From NCBI GenBank assembly GCA_002794775.1, contig NBAY01000060.1:186001-250000 (forward strand): a stretch of 64,000 nucleotides of DNA, given 5' to 3'. Shown piece by piece: positions 31,517 to 41,957 of this stretch. Numbering within the stretch: position 1 is the stretch's first letter; every line of letters starts with the position of its first letter. This stretch comes from Porodaedalea pini (lineage: Eukaryota > Basidiomycota > Agaricomycetes > Hymenochaetales > Hymenochaetaceae). Position numbers and translations under genes: made by a program. Under the pieces are notes generated by a model. It worked only from the letters and a program-made list of their open reading frames with translations, had not been told where the DNA came from and ran no database searches.

Positions 31517-34500
31517 TTAAAGGTAATATGATGGTGGTAAGTCAGAGAGAAGCGGCATACTGTCTGGTGGACGGCGAAATGAAAAGTAAGCAAATTTTAA
31601 AAGGAGGAGAAAATTATTAGGACGAAACCATTCCGAGAAGGATAACGGTAAGGAACGTTGACGAAAAAGGCCATTGCGAACCTGCGCGAAATAAGGACAA
31701 ACATTGAGAATGTGACGGACATCGTGTTTGATGCACGAGGGATCCGGGCAACGTGGTTGGAGGTTTCGATCATGCAAATCGAGCGCGTTCAGCATGATGC
31801 TGGCGGCGCGTGAAAGAACTGTGCGGTGTATCATCTTCCGTGGGGAAAGCTTCAGAAACGAGTGTAGCGACCGGGTTGGGTAAAGGATAAACAAGGATGG
31901 CTCGAGGATAGAGCGATGTCCACGCAAGTTTACGATGTTGGCTTTCCAGTCTCGAAGAAGGTCGAGATGTACTTGAGCCATGAGGTTGGGTAGTGAATCC
32001 GGTATAACTTCGCGACGTGGGTTGGATGCTGCGTCCTTCGCCAGCTTGTCCGCTTTAGAATTGCCCAATACTCCGCGATGAGACGGGAGCCATTGGATAG
32101 TGATGTGCGACGATTCATGATGGAGGGTTATGAAGATCCCGCATAGACGGCGGAACAAGTTTATGAAATCGACATGTCTAGCGTCATCTGAAAAGATGAG
32201 CTGAACGCAATTAAGCGAATCGGATACGATATGGATGTGGACTGGCGTGAGGCATTTCGCGAGGAGAGATGATATACGGCGTATGGCTGCGATGAGCGCT
32301 TCCTGCTCTTCAAACAATATGTTTGATCGAGAGTGCGCTGCTGAAGAAAAGACAGCGAGTTCTTGCTGATTGTGCATGATAACAAAACCGTGGCCACCGT
32401 TGTGGAAACCATTGGCGTCAGGGACGATGGAGCCGTCTGTAAAGATGAAATATTGATAAGGAGGCGGGTGTAAAAAAAAGGAATTAAAAGTGCGAATGGC
32501 TTGAGGGCGCTGCGCTGCTGTGGGGATAGGAGTCATAATGAGACGTGAGTGAATTGGAACGAACGATTGAAAAGAAGTAACTTTAGGTATTTGGATATTG
32601 GGAAGAAGAGAAGACGATAAATATTGCTTGGGGGCAGGGGCATGTTTAGAATGAGAGAAGTATGACAATAGAAAACGTTGTGAAAGCGAACGAATGAAAA
32701 GAGAAAGGGGAGGGCATGATAAGAAGGATTCCGCAACTGCAGACGTGACATTTGCGGGGAAGATAGTGTGAAGGAAATGGTCTTGAGTTTTCTGGAGAAT
32801 AGAGGGAATGAACGAAGATTCGGGAAAGAGGACGGCGCCGTAAATGGCGACCGATCGAATTAAACCAAAATAAAGCAAACGAGCGTATTGAAAATACGCG
32901 CCATTGGACCGGTTAAAGAGGAAGTGACGCTGGTGAAGAGTAGAGATAGCTTTGTTTGCTCGGGATTGAAAATGAAGTTTGGGCGAAAGGTCATATGAAA
33001 AAATGACTCCTAACCAAGTAAGGTGACGTGAAGGGGAAATAACGCGATTATTGGGTAAAGACAGGGCGGCTTGAGAAGAAGAAGGAGAATTGGATAAAAA
33101 GGACCGAAAAGTGTATTCGGCCATGGCGTGATGAGGGATGATATGAAGGAGTTCGATGGAATTGGGGTCAATAGACAAGCCAATGGATTCGAATTGAATT
33201 AAAAGGAACTGAAATTGGTTGCGAAGGCGTACTAAGTTGGTGTGTATGCTGAGTGACCGGGCGTAAAGAAGGTGGTCATCCATGTAAGCGAGCAAGGGGC
33301 GATGAGGTCCAAAACGAATGTTGTAAGCAGTAATGACGTCTGCCGCTGCGAAGATAGAAATAAGCGGGGACAGTGGGGAACCTTGAGGGACGCCGCGATT
33401 AGGCTTGATAAAAGGGGGTGAAAAGAAATTGTTAAAATGAAAGGAAATTGGGCGATTTCGAAGCCAAGATGCTAGAACGTGAATGAGGTTTGGGTGAACG
33501 TTAGAACGAATGAGTTTGGAAAGAAGGAGATTGTGCGAAATGTTATCGAAAAATCCTTGAATGTCAATTGTAAGGACAGAAGTAATGAGATAGCGGTGGC
33601 GAGCATGTAAAGTGTTTGCATGATCGGCGCCAGAAAAAATGAACGGTTGGTTGAGAATGGTCAAAAGCAATTCATAACAAGCAGTGAGTGAAGAACGATT
33701 TTTCCGGCATCCATGTTGAGAATCCGGAAGGAGGTTATGAAGTTTGAAAGAGGGTTGAAGAAGGTTGAAAAGGACTCGCTCGAAGAGCTTGCCTATGGTA
33801 TCTACCAGGGTAATGGGGCGAAATGCCCGAGGAACCGTGAAGTCGGATCGCTTGGGTTTGGGGATGAATGTAACGAGTGAAGTTTTGAAAGAAAGTGGGA
33901 AATGACCGGTTTTTAAACACCAAGAAAAAAGATCGACGAAAAATTGCCCTTGGTGCTCGACTAAAAGCTCCAAATGTTTGTATGAGATGTGGCTGTTGCC
34001 CGGACTCGTTTCGCGGTCGATGCCCTGGAGTGCAGCATGTATGTCTCTAATTTCGATGGGGCGAAAGTCGCGGAGGGCGGGAAGCGGAACCTCTTCCGGC
34101 GTATTTGATAACGCGGGGAAAAACGTCTCTCGAAAGAGGGCTGACTTATCGGCTTCGGTAGTGGTGAAAGTTCCGTTCGACATACGGAGTGCCCCGATGG
34201 GGGCACGACGGCGTGCTGTGCCCAGGTACTGATTGCGCCATGCGGAGTGCGCGTCAGATTGTTGAAGACGGGCGCCGTAAAAGGCGTTCTTGGCTCGGGT
34301 TAATTCAGCATCAAGACGCGATTTCGAATCGGGATTAGGATGACGGCAATGTTCGCGATAGAGACGGGAGCATGCTTCGGACCACCAGTTATTCGGGCCA
34401 AAGTACGAGCGGGCTTTTCGTTTTTGAAGAAAAAGGGTGGCGAAATCAGAGAGGGATGAGTTAAGTAAGAAAAGAAGGTCGTCCAGCGCCTTTGGGGAAT

Positions 34501-35344
34501 CGATCCTGGTTAAGGAGAAAGGGAAGGAGCGAGATTCGCAGAATTCCGAAATAAAATTAGGTAAATCGCGGGAGCGAATAGAGCGAAGAGGGTGTTGTGG
34601 TTCGGCAGATAAAATGTTGACATTAAAAGAAAAACGTAAGGGGCGATGGTCTGAAGAGATGTCCAAAGAAGAGTCTGAAACAGAAATAGTTTGTAAAAGA
34701 ACGGGGGCGAAATCTTCGGAAGCGATGATAAGGTCAATAATGGTTTTGACACCGGAAGAGCGATTGAAATAGGTATACTGATCTCGGGGGTTACAAACGG
34801 TTAGATCATTCTCGTTGATCCAGTCAACGAGAGGTGAAGAAAGGGAAAAATAAGCGGACTGGGCTGGGAAGGACCATAGGTCTGAATGACGATTGAAATT
34901 GCCTGTTAGGATATTAGATGGGAAGTCGAGGGCCGGGAAGGGGTCCTCGAATTCGTGTAAAGAAGGGGAGCTGTAGACGTTCCAGAGTAATAAAGGAGAT
35001 AGGTCGCCGCGTGAAATTGAGACGACTACAATGTTAGGAGACGAATGTGAAGGAATGTGAAGTGAGACGCGATGGGCAATGCGGGGGTGCACAAGGGTGC
35101 AGACCCTGGGTTTGTCTGGAGAGGAGGGACGGAACGCAAAATAAGGAGCGTAGTTTCGAATGTTAGAGACTCTGGTACCAGAAGGTGAAGATTTAGAAGG
35201 GATGATCGAATAAACGACCGGGATTTCCTGAAAACAAATAATATCTGGAGCCACATGAGTAGTAGAAAAGGAGCGTAAAAGAAAATCAAAAGTCGGTTCT
35301 GAATTTCGAATGTTTAGAGAAAAAACAGAAATTGTGTCAGTCAT
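31517..35344 (-). CDS. LINE ORF2: endonuclease, reverse transcriptase, RNase H
   Basis: About 1275 residues from the Met at 35344 (MTDTISVFSLNIRN); an in-frame ATG at 35386 lies inside ORF1. Domain order: APE-type endonuclease (residues 1-230: 'SLNIRNSE', 'IICFQEIPV', 'SDHRPLRFSF'); reverse transcriptase (about 440-750: 'GVPQGSPLSPLISIF' and catalytic 'YMDDHLLYAR'); RNase H (about 960-1110: 'FIFTDGSIVPD', 'EEQEALIAAI', 'HIVSDSLN', 'WLPSHRGVLGNSKADKLAK'). A Cys/His stretch follows near the end ('CPDPSCIKHDVRHILNVCPYF'). The product nicks target DNA and copies the element RNA there. No stop or frameshift is seen. The start lies 5 nt after the ORF1 stop. Confidence 0.93.
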   Translation of the reverse strand: MTDTISVFSLNIRNSEPTFDFLLRSFSTTHVAPDIICFQEIPVVYSIIPSKSSPSGTRVSNIRNYAPYFAFRPSSPDKPRVCTLVHPRIAHRVSLHIPSHSSPNIVVVSISRGDLSPLLLWNVYSSPSLHEFEDPFPALDFPSNILTGNFNRHSDLWSFPAQSAYFSLSSPLVDWINENDLTVCNPRDQYTYFNRSSGVKTIIDLIIASEDFAPVLLQTISVSDSSLDISSDHRPLRFSFNVNILSAEPQHPLRSIRSRDLPNFISEFCESRSFPFSLTRIDSPKALDDLLFLLNSSLSDFATLFLQKRKARSYFGPNNWWSEACSRLYREHCRHPNPDSKSRLDAELTRAKNAFYGARLQQSDAHSAWRNQYLGTARRRAPIGALRMSNGTFTTTEADKSALFRETFFPALSNTPEEVPLPALRDFRPIEIRDIHAALQGIDRETSPGNSHISYKHLELLVEHQGQFFVDLFSWCLKTGHFPLSFKTSLVTFIPKPKRSDFTVPRAFRPITLVDTIGKLFERVLFNLLQPSFKLHNLLPDSQHGCRKNRSSLTACYELLLTILNQPFIFSGADHANTLHARHRYLITSVLTIDIQGFFDNISHNLLLSKLIRSNVHPNLIHVLASWLRNRPISFHFNNFFSPPFIKPNRGVPQGSPLSPLISIFAAADVITAYNIRFGPHRPLLAYMDDHLLYARSLSIHTNLVRLRNQFQFLLIQFESIGLSIDPNSIELLHIIPHHAMAEYTFRSFLSNSPSSSQAALSLPNNRVISPSRHLTWLGVIFSYDLSPKLHFQSRANKAISTLHQRHFLFNRSNGAYFQYARLLYFGLIRSVAIYGAVLFPESSFIPSILQKTQDHFLHTIFPANVTSAVAESFLSCPPLSLFIRSLSQRFLLSYFSHSKHAPAPKQYLSSSLLPNIQIPKVTSFQSFVPIHSRLIMTPIPTAAQRPQAIRTFNSFFLHPPPYQYFIFTDGSIVPDANGFHNGGHGFVIMHNQQELAVFSSAAHSRSNILFEEQEALIAAIRRISSLLAKCLTPVHIHIVSDSLNCVQLIFSDDARHVDFINLFRRLCGIFITLHHESSHITIQWLPSHRGVLGNSKADKLAKDAASNPRREVIPDSLPNLMAQVHLDLLRDWKANIVNLRGHRSILEPSLFILYPTRSLHSFLKLSPRKMIHRTVLSRAASIMLNALDLHDRNLQPRCPDPSCIKHDVRHILNVCPYFAQVRNGLFRQRSLPLSFSEWFRPNNFLLLLKFAYFSFRRPPDSMPLLSDLPPSYYL

Positions 35345-35349
35345 GAAGA

Positions 35350-37584
35350 TTAAAAGGGGGAGCGATAGTTGCGGCGAGCTGGGCACTCTGATGACCTGGC
35401 GCTATGATTGCCCTGGCAATTGATGCACAGGGCGAAGTGCTCGCATTGGAGGTTGTTGGAAGCTGTGCACGGCGCGCATTTGACGACGTGAACGGCAGTG
35501 CGATGAGTTTCCGAGCAGATCGCGCAGCGGGCTACTGATCGACATTTAGCTGCGGTATGTCCCAAGCGATGACAGTTATCGCATTGGTTGATAGTAGGGC
35601 GTGACTTCATCTCCTCGAGCCGGCGGATCACTCCGAACACGGGGACCGATCTGTTGTTATGTAAAAAGAAGTGATCGAAACATAAACGCGCGTCGTCTTT
35701 GAGGACGACCGACACGTTACAGTAATCGCGTTGGTTGAGACGCTCGATTGAAGACATGAACCGGGGAGGGAACATGAATTCCTGCCCTTCGAATTGTGGT
35801 AAGGAAGAGATTTCGTCGCTGAGATCCTTCTCTGAATAGATGAGGTTAGTATCCTTGTCGAATACCGGGACTCCGGGTATGACCATTTTGAATTGGGGAG
35901 ACGGGGTAAACGCCTTGGCCCCGGAAATGTTAATGATGCGGTTAAGTTGGGAGACGAGTGCGCTATGCTGGGTGTCAAAGTCGGAACGAATGTTGGTAAA
36001 GGCGATTAGTAAGTTACTGTTGGAGGTATACTCCACATTCAGAATAACCAAATGTTTGAAAGACGGGTTGCCCTTCAGGCCCGCGCGTACTGCATTCTTA
36101 ACGGATAGGGGGGACGGGCGAACCGCTAGGTCTCCCGGAAGTGAAAAGAAAATTCGTCTGACGTTGCGAACGCGGGTGTTAACCGATCCGTTAGACCGGT
36201 TAATAGGAACTGTAGAGATTTCCCCTTGGGGGTTCTGTTCAGTTATCCGAACTACCTTAGTGGGGGTAGTTTTGGGTTTCTTTTGTGCGGCTTTCGCGTA
36301 GGTTACAGTTGTAAACCCGTCTTGATCTTTACCAACGGCCTCGATGGGTGGGTAGTACACTTGGGTTTGGGAACCACGGGGAGCGTTATGTTCTGAATGC
36401 GCGTAACCATCGGGAGCGATGATGACACCTTCAGTGGTCATGCGAAAGCCCGAGCCTGGAACTCGGGTCTTGGCGATAGCCGCGGCATATTCGGTTTTGC
36501 CGTTCTTAGGCGCCGGGACACGTTGTTTAGCAATCGGGCCTGGAGGAGGGAACCTCGGGTCATGAACGAAACGGGCCCCAAGGGGGTCCGGTAGGATTTT
36601 CTGTTGTTTGTTGTGAATAATGTTAGTAGACACGGACGGGCGAGCAGTGGAAACCGGAACGTCATAGAGCTGTTTTTCAATATTATTGGTTTTTTCCGAA
36701 ATAGATGAGACGACCGCGGAGAGATGCTGAATGGATCGGGACATTGAATGCATGGTGTCCGTGATCTCCTGGTCACGGATGGTCTGGCTGTTAGTGTGAA
36801 GATTTTCAAAAACATGTTTAAAAGAAGGGGAATGGATACGGAATGTTGAATGGAAAGCCTCTAGGCTTTCATTGGCTGAGTTGGCCAGATTAGTTTCGTC
36901 GTCCAAGGTGTTGGACTTGCTTATCCAGGAGACTAGATTGGATCCTATGTTGGCGAGGATAGACCCGGCACGATTCGGATCTTCGAACCAGGGTTTGTCA
37001 GCAGACCACGTCGGTTGGGTGATGAGCGTGTTAATGGTGTTGATGGTCTCTTTGGTGAGATCAGCGAAGGAACGGTTGATATTCTCGGCGATGTCCGGAT
37101 TGTACATTTCATCGATATCGTCCATAACGTTGTCGACCTGCGGGGCCTGACTAGGATGCTCGTCCGGTATGTACAGGTCGTCGTCCATAGCGTCTTCGTC
37201 GATTCGGGCTGGGGGCGGGATAGCCGCATGTTCATCCTCTGAGTTCGAACGTTTAAGGGTGTTCTGAGATTCGATATCTGGGGTAGGGGGGAGGTCCCCT
37301 TGTTTGCGTAGTTTAGCGGCATGTTCGTCCGCATCGACATCGGGAGACCATTTGTCACGATTGGCTTGAACTTGAACGCATACGTTGTCATCGTGGTTGT
37401 AGGTCTTGTCGCGACCACAAGTGACACATAGCTTGGCGGTCCCACTAACACACTGGCGACTGTGGTAGGGGAGATCCTGTTTACACTCCTCACACTTGGT
37501 GGGGTCCTTGGGATTGACAAGGGAACGGTAAGACTTTGTCTTGTTAAGAGAGGCTTTAGCCCTGGTCAACATCCTGTTGTCCAT
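35350..37584 (-). CDS. LINE ORF1: nucleic-acid-binding protein with Cys/His knuckles
   Basis: 744 residues, no intron. The N terminus has Cys pairs ('CEECKQDLPYHSRQC', 'CVTCGRDKTYNHDDNVC'), an unusual amino-terminal zinc-binding region. An acidic and then helical middle part (residues 100-330) may mediate self-association. A region around 480-640 resembles the RNA-binding part of Gag-like proteins ('RNVRRIFFSLPGDLAVRP'). The C terminus carries three knuckle-like clusters: 'CDNCHRLGHTAAKC', 'CAICSETHRTAVHVVKC' and 'CEHFALCINCQGNHSARSSEC'. It should coat the element RNA. Its stop at 35350-35352 is followed after 5 nt by the ORF2 ATG. Confidence 0.88.
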   Translation of the reverse strand: MDNRMLTRAKASLNKTKSYRSLVNPKDPTKCEECKQDLPYHSRQCVSGTAKLCVTCGRDKTYNHDDNVCVQVQANRDKWSPDVDADEHAAKLRKQGDLPPTPDIESQNTLKRSNSEDEHAAIPPPARIDEDAMDDDLYIPDEHPSQAPQVDNVMDDIDEMYNPDIAENINRSFADLTKETINTINTLITQPTWSADKPWFEDPNRAGSILANIGSNLVSWISKSNTLDDETNLANSANESLEAFHSTFRIHSPSFKHVFENLHTNSQTIRDQEITDTMHSMSRSIQHLSAVVSSISEKTNNIEKQLYDVPVSTARPSVSTNIIHNKQQKILPDPLGARFVHDPRFPPPGPIAKQRVPAPKNGKTEYAAAIAKTRVPGSGFRMTTEGVIIAPDGYAHSEHNAPRGSQTQVYYPPIEAVGKDQDGFTTVTYAKAAQKKPKTTPTKVVRITEQNPQGEISTVPINRSNGSVNTRVRNVRRIFFSLPGDLAVRPSPLSVKNAVRAGLKGNPSFKHLVILNVEYTSNSNLLIAFTNIRSDFDTQHSALVSQLNRIINISGAKAFTPSPQFKMVIPGVPVFDKDTNLIYSEKDLSDEISSLPQFEGQEFMFPPRFMSSIERLNQRDYCNVSVVLKDDARLCFDHFFLHNNRSVPVFGVIRRLEEMKSRPTINQCDNCHRLGHTAAKCRSVARCAICSETHRTAVHVVKCAPCTASNNLQCEHFALCINCQGNHSARSSECPARRNYRSPF

Positions 37585-37658
37585 GACTATTGAGAGAGAA
37601 ATAGCGAGTTGGCTGTAAGTTTCCCACGATCCAGATGGTGATAGTAGGAAGTCAAGAA

Positions 37659-37670
37659 GTGCTACCGCGT
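37659..37670. repeat. Target-site duplication, right
   Basis: 'gtgctaccgcgt', identical to 31362-31373; 5' boundary of the LINE. Confidence 0.9.
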
Positions 37671-38342
37671 CTGGCTCGCAAACTCTGTGACTTCGTGTCG
37701 ATTCAAGTTAGCTCGACGTGGTACCGTCAGTTATCCATTATTATCGATTAACACTTAGTTGAATGAGCTCGACAGTCGTAGATAAGATTTAGCCTAGCAA
37801 ATTCGAAAGGTCCCGTGGAAAATGAAATATCTATTCATGAGTATTTGTGCTTCGAAGACGCAAAGCGTTAGCATCGTTGACTTGAGGTTGCAGTCTAACT
37901 CTGTGTACAGGTTCGCGTCTCACAGAAGGCAGATATCATTTCCAGTAGTTTCAAGATTATCGTGCCATTGTCAAGAGCAATGAGGAAGAAACGGTATACA
38001 AGAGACGATGCAAATGACGAAAGTGCAACGAAGAGAACGAAGAGAAAATATGGGTGGTATTACAACGACGAGGAATGGGTGTACCACGAGAAGGTGAGGA
38101 TTCAGAGCAAGATGATAAGTGAATGCAAGAGGAATAAAGTATGCAGCAAGGGTGGGGAGGGAGATCGAAACGAAACGAAGCGGAATAAGCCAATGCAAGG
38201 CAGTTCGAAAGAAGAAGAGCGAAGCAAAACCGGTGCGTACGCTCAGGCGGAGTTCGAGGGTAAGGGATACAGGAAGAAACATGGATGATGCAATGAGGAG
38301 GCTCTAAACGGATGCGAGATCGGCGCTTGATGACTTTAATTA
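37671..38342. other. Intergenic region
   Basis: No gene recognised. A 108-codon frame rich in Lys/Arg/Glu at 37962-38288 has no domain and overlaps the 3' flank of the MYND gene. Confidence 0.4.
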
Positions 38343-39279
38343 TTCAGCCGTAGATCACTCTAAAAGCGACAGACCATCGCGAGTCAGTATCTGCTATCAC
38401 AATCACAAATAGAAATAGTTCGAAACGCACCCTCGGGAGGTCGTGGTGATGGGCTGGAAGTCGACGCGCCCGGCTTCCGTATACCGCGCAAGGATGTCCG
38501 CCCAATCGTCGCGTGCGTCCCACGCGATACGGCTCGGCGAATCGCATTCGACTGGCATCACCTGGCTCATCGAGCCGCATTGGATAAGGACAACGGCGGC
38601 ACCGATCCCGCCCGACCGACGGCAGCGCTCCTCGCGCCGCTGGATGTCCTGCGCGACGAGCGGGTCATAAGACTCGACGAGCGAGCGCTGCACGATGCGT
38701 GCGGAGGCGACGACAAATCTAGCGGAATGCACGTCATTAGACAAACTTCAGAGTTCGAAGAGGAGAGGCTCACCTCCGGGCCGAGTCGGGGTGGTTCCGA
38801 TATTGGAGGTCGACGTGCAGTGCGAGTGAGCGGATGTTCGCGGGCACGCGGCGGAGCTGGAGCGCCTGGAAGACGGACCAGCTGAGCAAAGTCTGGTGCG
38901 CGGAGACGAACTTGCGCAGGTTCTTCGCAAGTGTTTCTTCGGGGAGTACATTCGAGACAGCCTCCTGCTTCGCCGACGCGAGCATGCCCGACGTGTGCTG
39001 GCATATCGCCTTGTGCGACGGCCAGTGGCGCTTCTGGCAGTCCTGCGAGCAGTACTGTTTCATGTGGAAAGAGCGTGACTCAGTGTCGGAAGAGGAGGTC
39101 AGCGTCGGAGGCGTCGGACGTACCTGAGTAATCATGCATCCGCCGCACATACGGAAACGCTGTCCAAGCTCCTCGACCGTTCCGCAGGTGTCGCATACGC
39201 GGTGTCCGCGGGGCTTGGTGTACTGGTGTGGGTACATCGACGGCGTCGGGTTCGAATAGTAGGAAGCAACGGCGGCCAT
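38343..39279 (-). CDS. MYND-type zinc-finger protein
   Basis: Exons 39124-39279, 38774-39054, 38431-38718 and 38343-38358; 246 residues, phases consistent. Residues 28-70 form the MYND finger: 'CDTCGTVEELGQRFRMCGGC', then across the first intron 'YCSQDCQKRHWPSHKAIC'. This is the C-x2-C...C-x2-C...C-x3-C...H-x3-C pattern that binds two zinc ions and Pro-rich partner peptides. The rest is a basidiomycete-type C-terminal domain ('LRKFVSAHQTLLSWSVFQALQL', 'VLIQCGSMSQVMPVEC'). The last exon is only 16 nt and changes the ending to '..RGVIYG' and stop; without that splice the frame would run on for a few codons. No SET domain is seen, so the role is probably protein-protein interaction. Confidence 0.85.
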
Positions 39280-41957
39280 TGTGCTCGGAGTGACTCAACT
39301 CGGGAGGTATGGGGATCGAGATATGGGATCGCGACGGAGGCAAACGACGATGAGAGGCGAAGGCTCGGAGGAACAAAAGACCTGTGAGGTGTGTGGGCCA
39401 TCCTAGTCACAAAAATCCTGGTCTTTATATGACTTTTTGCGTTTGCAGAGGCGCGTCTGCAGCAGTGCCGAGGCGGGTTATTCATGGACCCTGATCTGGC
39501 AATGTGCAGCTAGGGCTGACGTAGAAGACATCGAGAAGGCGCTTGGAGAGGCTCGCGCCGCCGAGCGCCTGAGCCTCCAATTGTCGTATCCACGCCTCCG
39601 CTTTTTTGTTCCAAGGATGCGAGTGGAAAGAAATGGAAAAGGGGAGAAGCAGGCGCAATGCTTTTGTTTGCGCACTCCGTGCACCGCGAGTGGACACATG
39701 GTAGGATGCAGAGCTCCAGAGATCTCGCGCGTAATGAACAGCAGACAATAAGGAAGGAATACAGACTGGACGGCGTGAGTAGCAGCGAGCACACAAAAGG
39801 ACGAGATGGGGAACGTGAATGCGATAGATTTTCTCATGCACAATTGAACACTGGACCCTTGCCACTGCCTCTTTTGGCCACTGCACCATTTACCTTTGCA
39901 TTCCACACATCGGTGCGCACGCCGCAGGAAATGGATGGAAAGAGAGCAACAAATTATCCGGGAGCCTCGAGTGTAAAATTCACAACACGTTTCACTGCCT
40001 TTATCAACTCAAAGCAGCTTGCAAAGACCGATCTTGAGATTCAAGCACCTGCTGGACTCGACATGAGGCTTCGTCAATCTGCTCGGGTAGATCCTTTCAA
40101 CTTGAAGGCTCTATGCGGACAGAAAACCAGCTCGTGTTGGGCGAGACCTCGAGCAGCGAGAGAGGCGAATGCAGAGAGCATACAGTGACCGGGGGTCCGC
40201 TTGCTTACGCTTCGACTTACTAATGATCAATGCTTTTGTATTCGCTGTTGCTACACTTTCGATAAACAATTGACCGAGCTTTATTGTACTGTATGCTTTT
40301 ACGCTCGCGTCTTCGACTTTTAATATCACTCTTCTAGACTTCAGGAAGCAAACACAGCGAGGATTAACGCGCGGCTCACTTTGGCTCGTTCGCGTCCGAC
40401 GACTCTTCTCCGAGTGCCTCGCTCAAACTGTATAATTGTCTCCTTGGCGTAGCAACAAGGAAGAATCTTCAGCGCTGGACTGAACTGCATGCTCTTTGCT
40501 TCCGCCGCCGGAAGCGCTCAATACATATGTATATGGCAGCAGATAATTAGGTTCAAGAAACCCGTCGAATACTGTCAGCTGGCACTCGTCGCGAAGGCGA
40601 GTAGAGAAAGTTTGTACGCCTACGTTTTAAACTACAGACAGATGAAACACTACTTAGAGTTTTCTCTAGAGGCAGATTGTAAGAGACGGTGATACCTCTG
40701 AAAGACCGATCAGACCCCTGTTTCTGGTCTTCCATATTCTGGTAGTCGTGCCAGAACTAAAGAAAACCAAGGAGAAGAATGCTGAAGATCGACTGTGATC
40801 GCCTCCGAGCTTGCTCTCGTGCTACGGAACGCAGAACAACGTCATACGCGTGGGATCTTCGAATGGTTCCGCGGGAAAGGGGGCCGAGGAGACAATTGTC
40901 TTGATTTTCTGGTTCATATAGGAATGAATATCAAACCAGAAGAGCGAGCTTCTTATTCTGATTACAACGCTCGTCAGCTTGTTCAATCGAAGGCGCTCTT
41001 TTTCCGAGTGACTGTTTTCTTCGGGACGGGTATAATACTCTATGGCTTCTTGACCGCGCTACGCAGCACAGCGGCTAAAAGACAAGAGCAGACCATCGCG
41101 AACCCGTTTCCGATCCACGTGCAGCACTTTTCACTTCTTTGTTCCTTTATGGGCTTTTCATCCGCACGAAACGGTTCGCACCCGCGCATCAATGTACGCG
41201 TCAATCACGCAGACTGCCAGTGCAGTGCACGCAAAGCCCTTCGTTCAATTTTCCTGATGATCTGATCTTTCCTTGTCGAAGTGCAGTGCAAAACTGAACG
41301 GGTCAACTCCACCGGTCAACTTATTATGTTCTGGCGTCTACGACTTTCTTTGGACTCTACTATCAGCACGTTCACAAAGGACGAATTTATAATTGGCAGT
41401 ATTCATCGCCTCACTCTTCTTTCGTCTAGGAATCTGATAGACGTGTATGCTGGAGCTGATCAAGAACTGTCACTGTATACTACGCCTTGCCGCGCCATAA
41501 GAGCTTTAATACAAGAGCATGGGGCGCAGCGCACTGGTTCTTATTATTTCCTCTGATAGGAGGAGCACCTAGCGCGCGTACCTTATGCACCATCTATCGC
41601 GAAGCAGCAACTATATGCACGTGCTCCTGCTCTTGTTCGAGATGCGATTGTACGAATCATGTTGGGGACTACAATTGTATGCGGAGGATAGCGAGGAAGG
41701 GTGCTGCTTCAATTATCTTGGGGTCGCCCAAATGTATTTGGTCTACTTCTATAATTGATGCGTCCCACTGCCTCCTATTTACCGCCGCCGACTTCGGGAA
41801 CAGCACGTGAATGTCTTCCCAGTATACAGTAGTCGGATGATATTATACTGCGTTCGAACATGTCGGTAGCATCGATTGGGGATTGACGCATGGACGACTT
41901 GTATCATACATTGAGGCCAGATGGGATGATAGTACTGTACGGCCCATTTCGATCGAC
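39280..41957. other. 2.7-kb region without a recognisable gene
   Basis: Several frames of 100-176 codons exist on both strands (e.g. 39658-40188, 40795-41265 on plus; 39478-39906 on minus). None shows a domain, a consistent splice pattern or a strand preference. I leave them uncalled. Confidence 0.4.

Larger units (their letters stand above)
31374..37658 (-). mobile_element. Complete non-LTR retrotransposon (Tad-like LINE)
   Basis: A 6285-bp element on the reverse strand, flanked by a perfect 12-bp target-site duplication. It has a short 5' leader (37585-37658), ORF1 (35350-37584), ORF2 (31517-35344/35386) and a 3' UTR of about 143 nt that ends 'gatattataa' rather than in a long poly-A tail. 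ORF1 with CCHC knuckles, and ORF2 with APE-type endonuclease, reverse transcriptase and RNase H, is the plan of the Tad clade of fungal LINEs. Both frames are fully open, and with the perfect duplication this indicates a recent insertion that may still be active. Confidence 0.93.

Noticed and set aside
39478..41265. Several 100-176 codon ORFs on both strands between the MYND and two-TM genes
   Set aside because: They overlap each other on opposite strands and show no domain or consistent coding bias.
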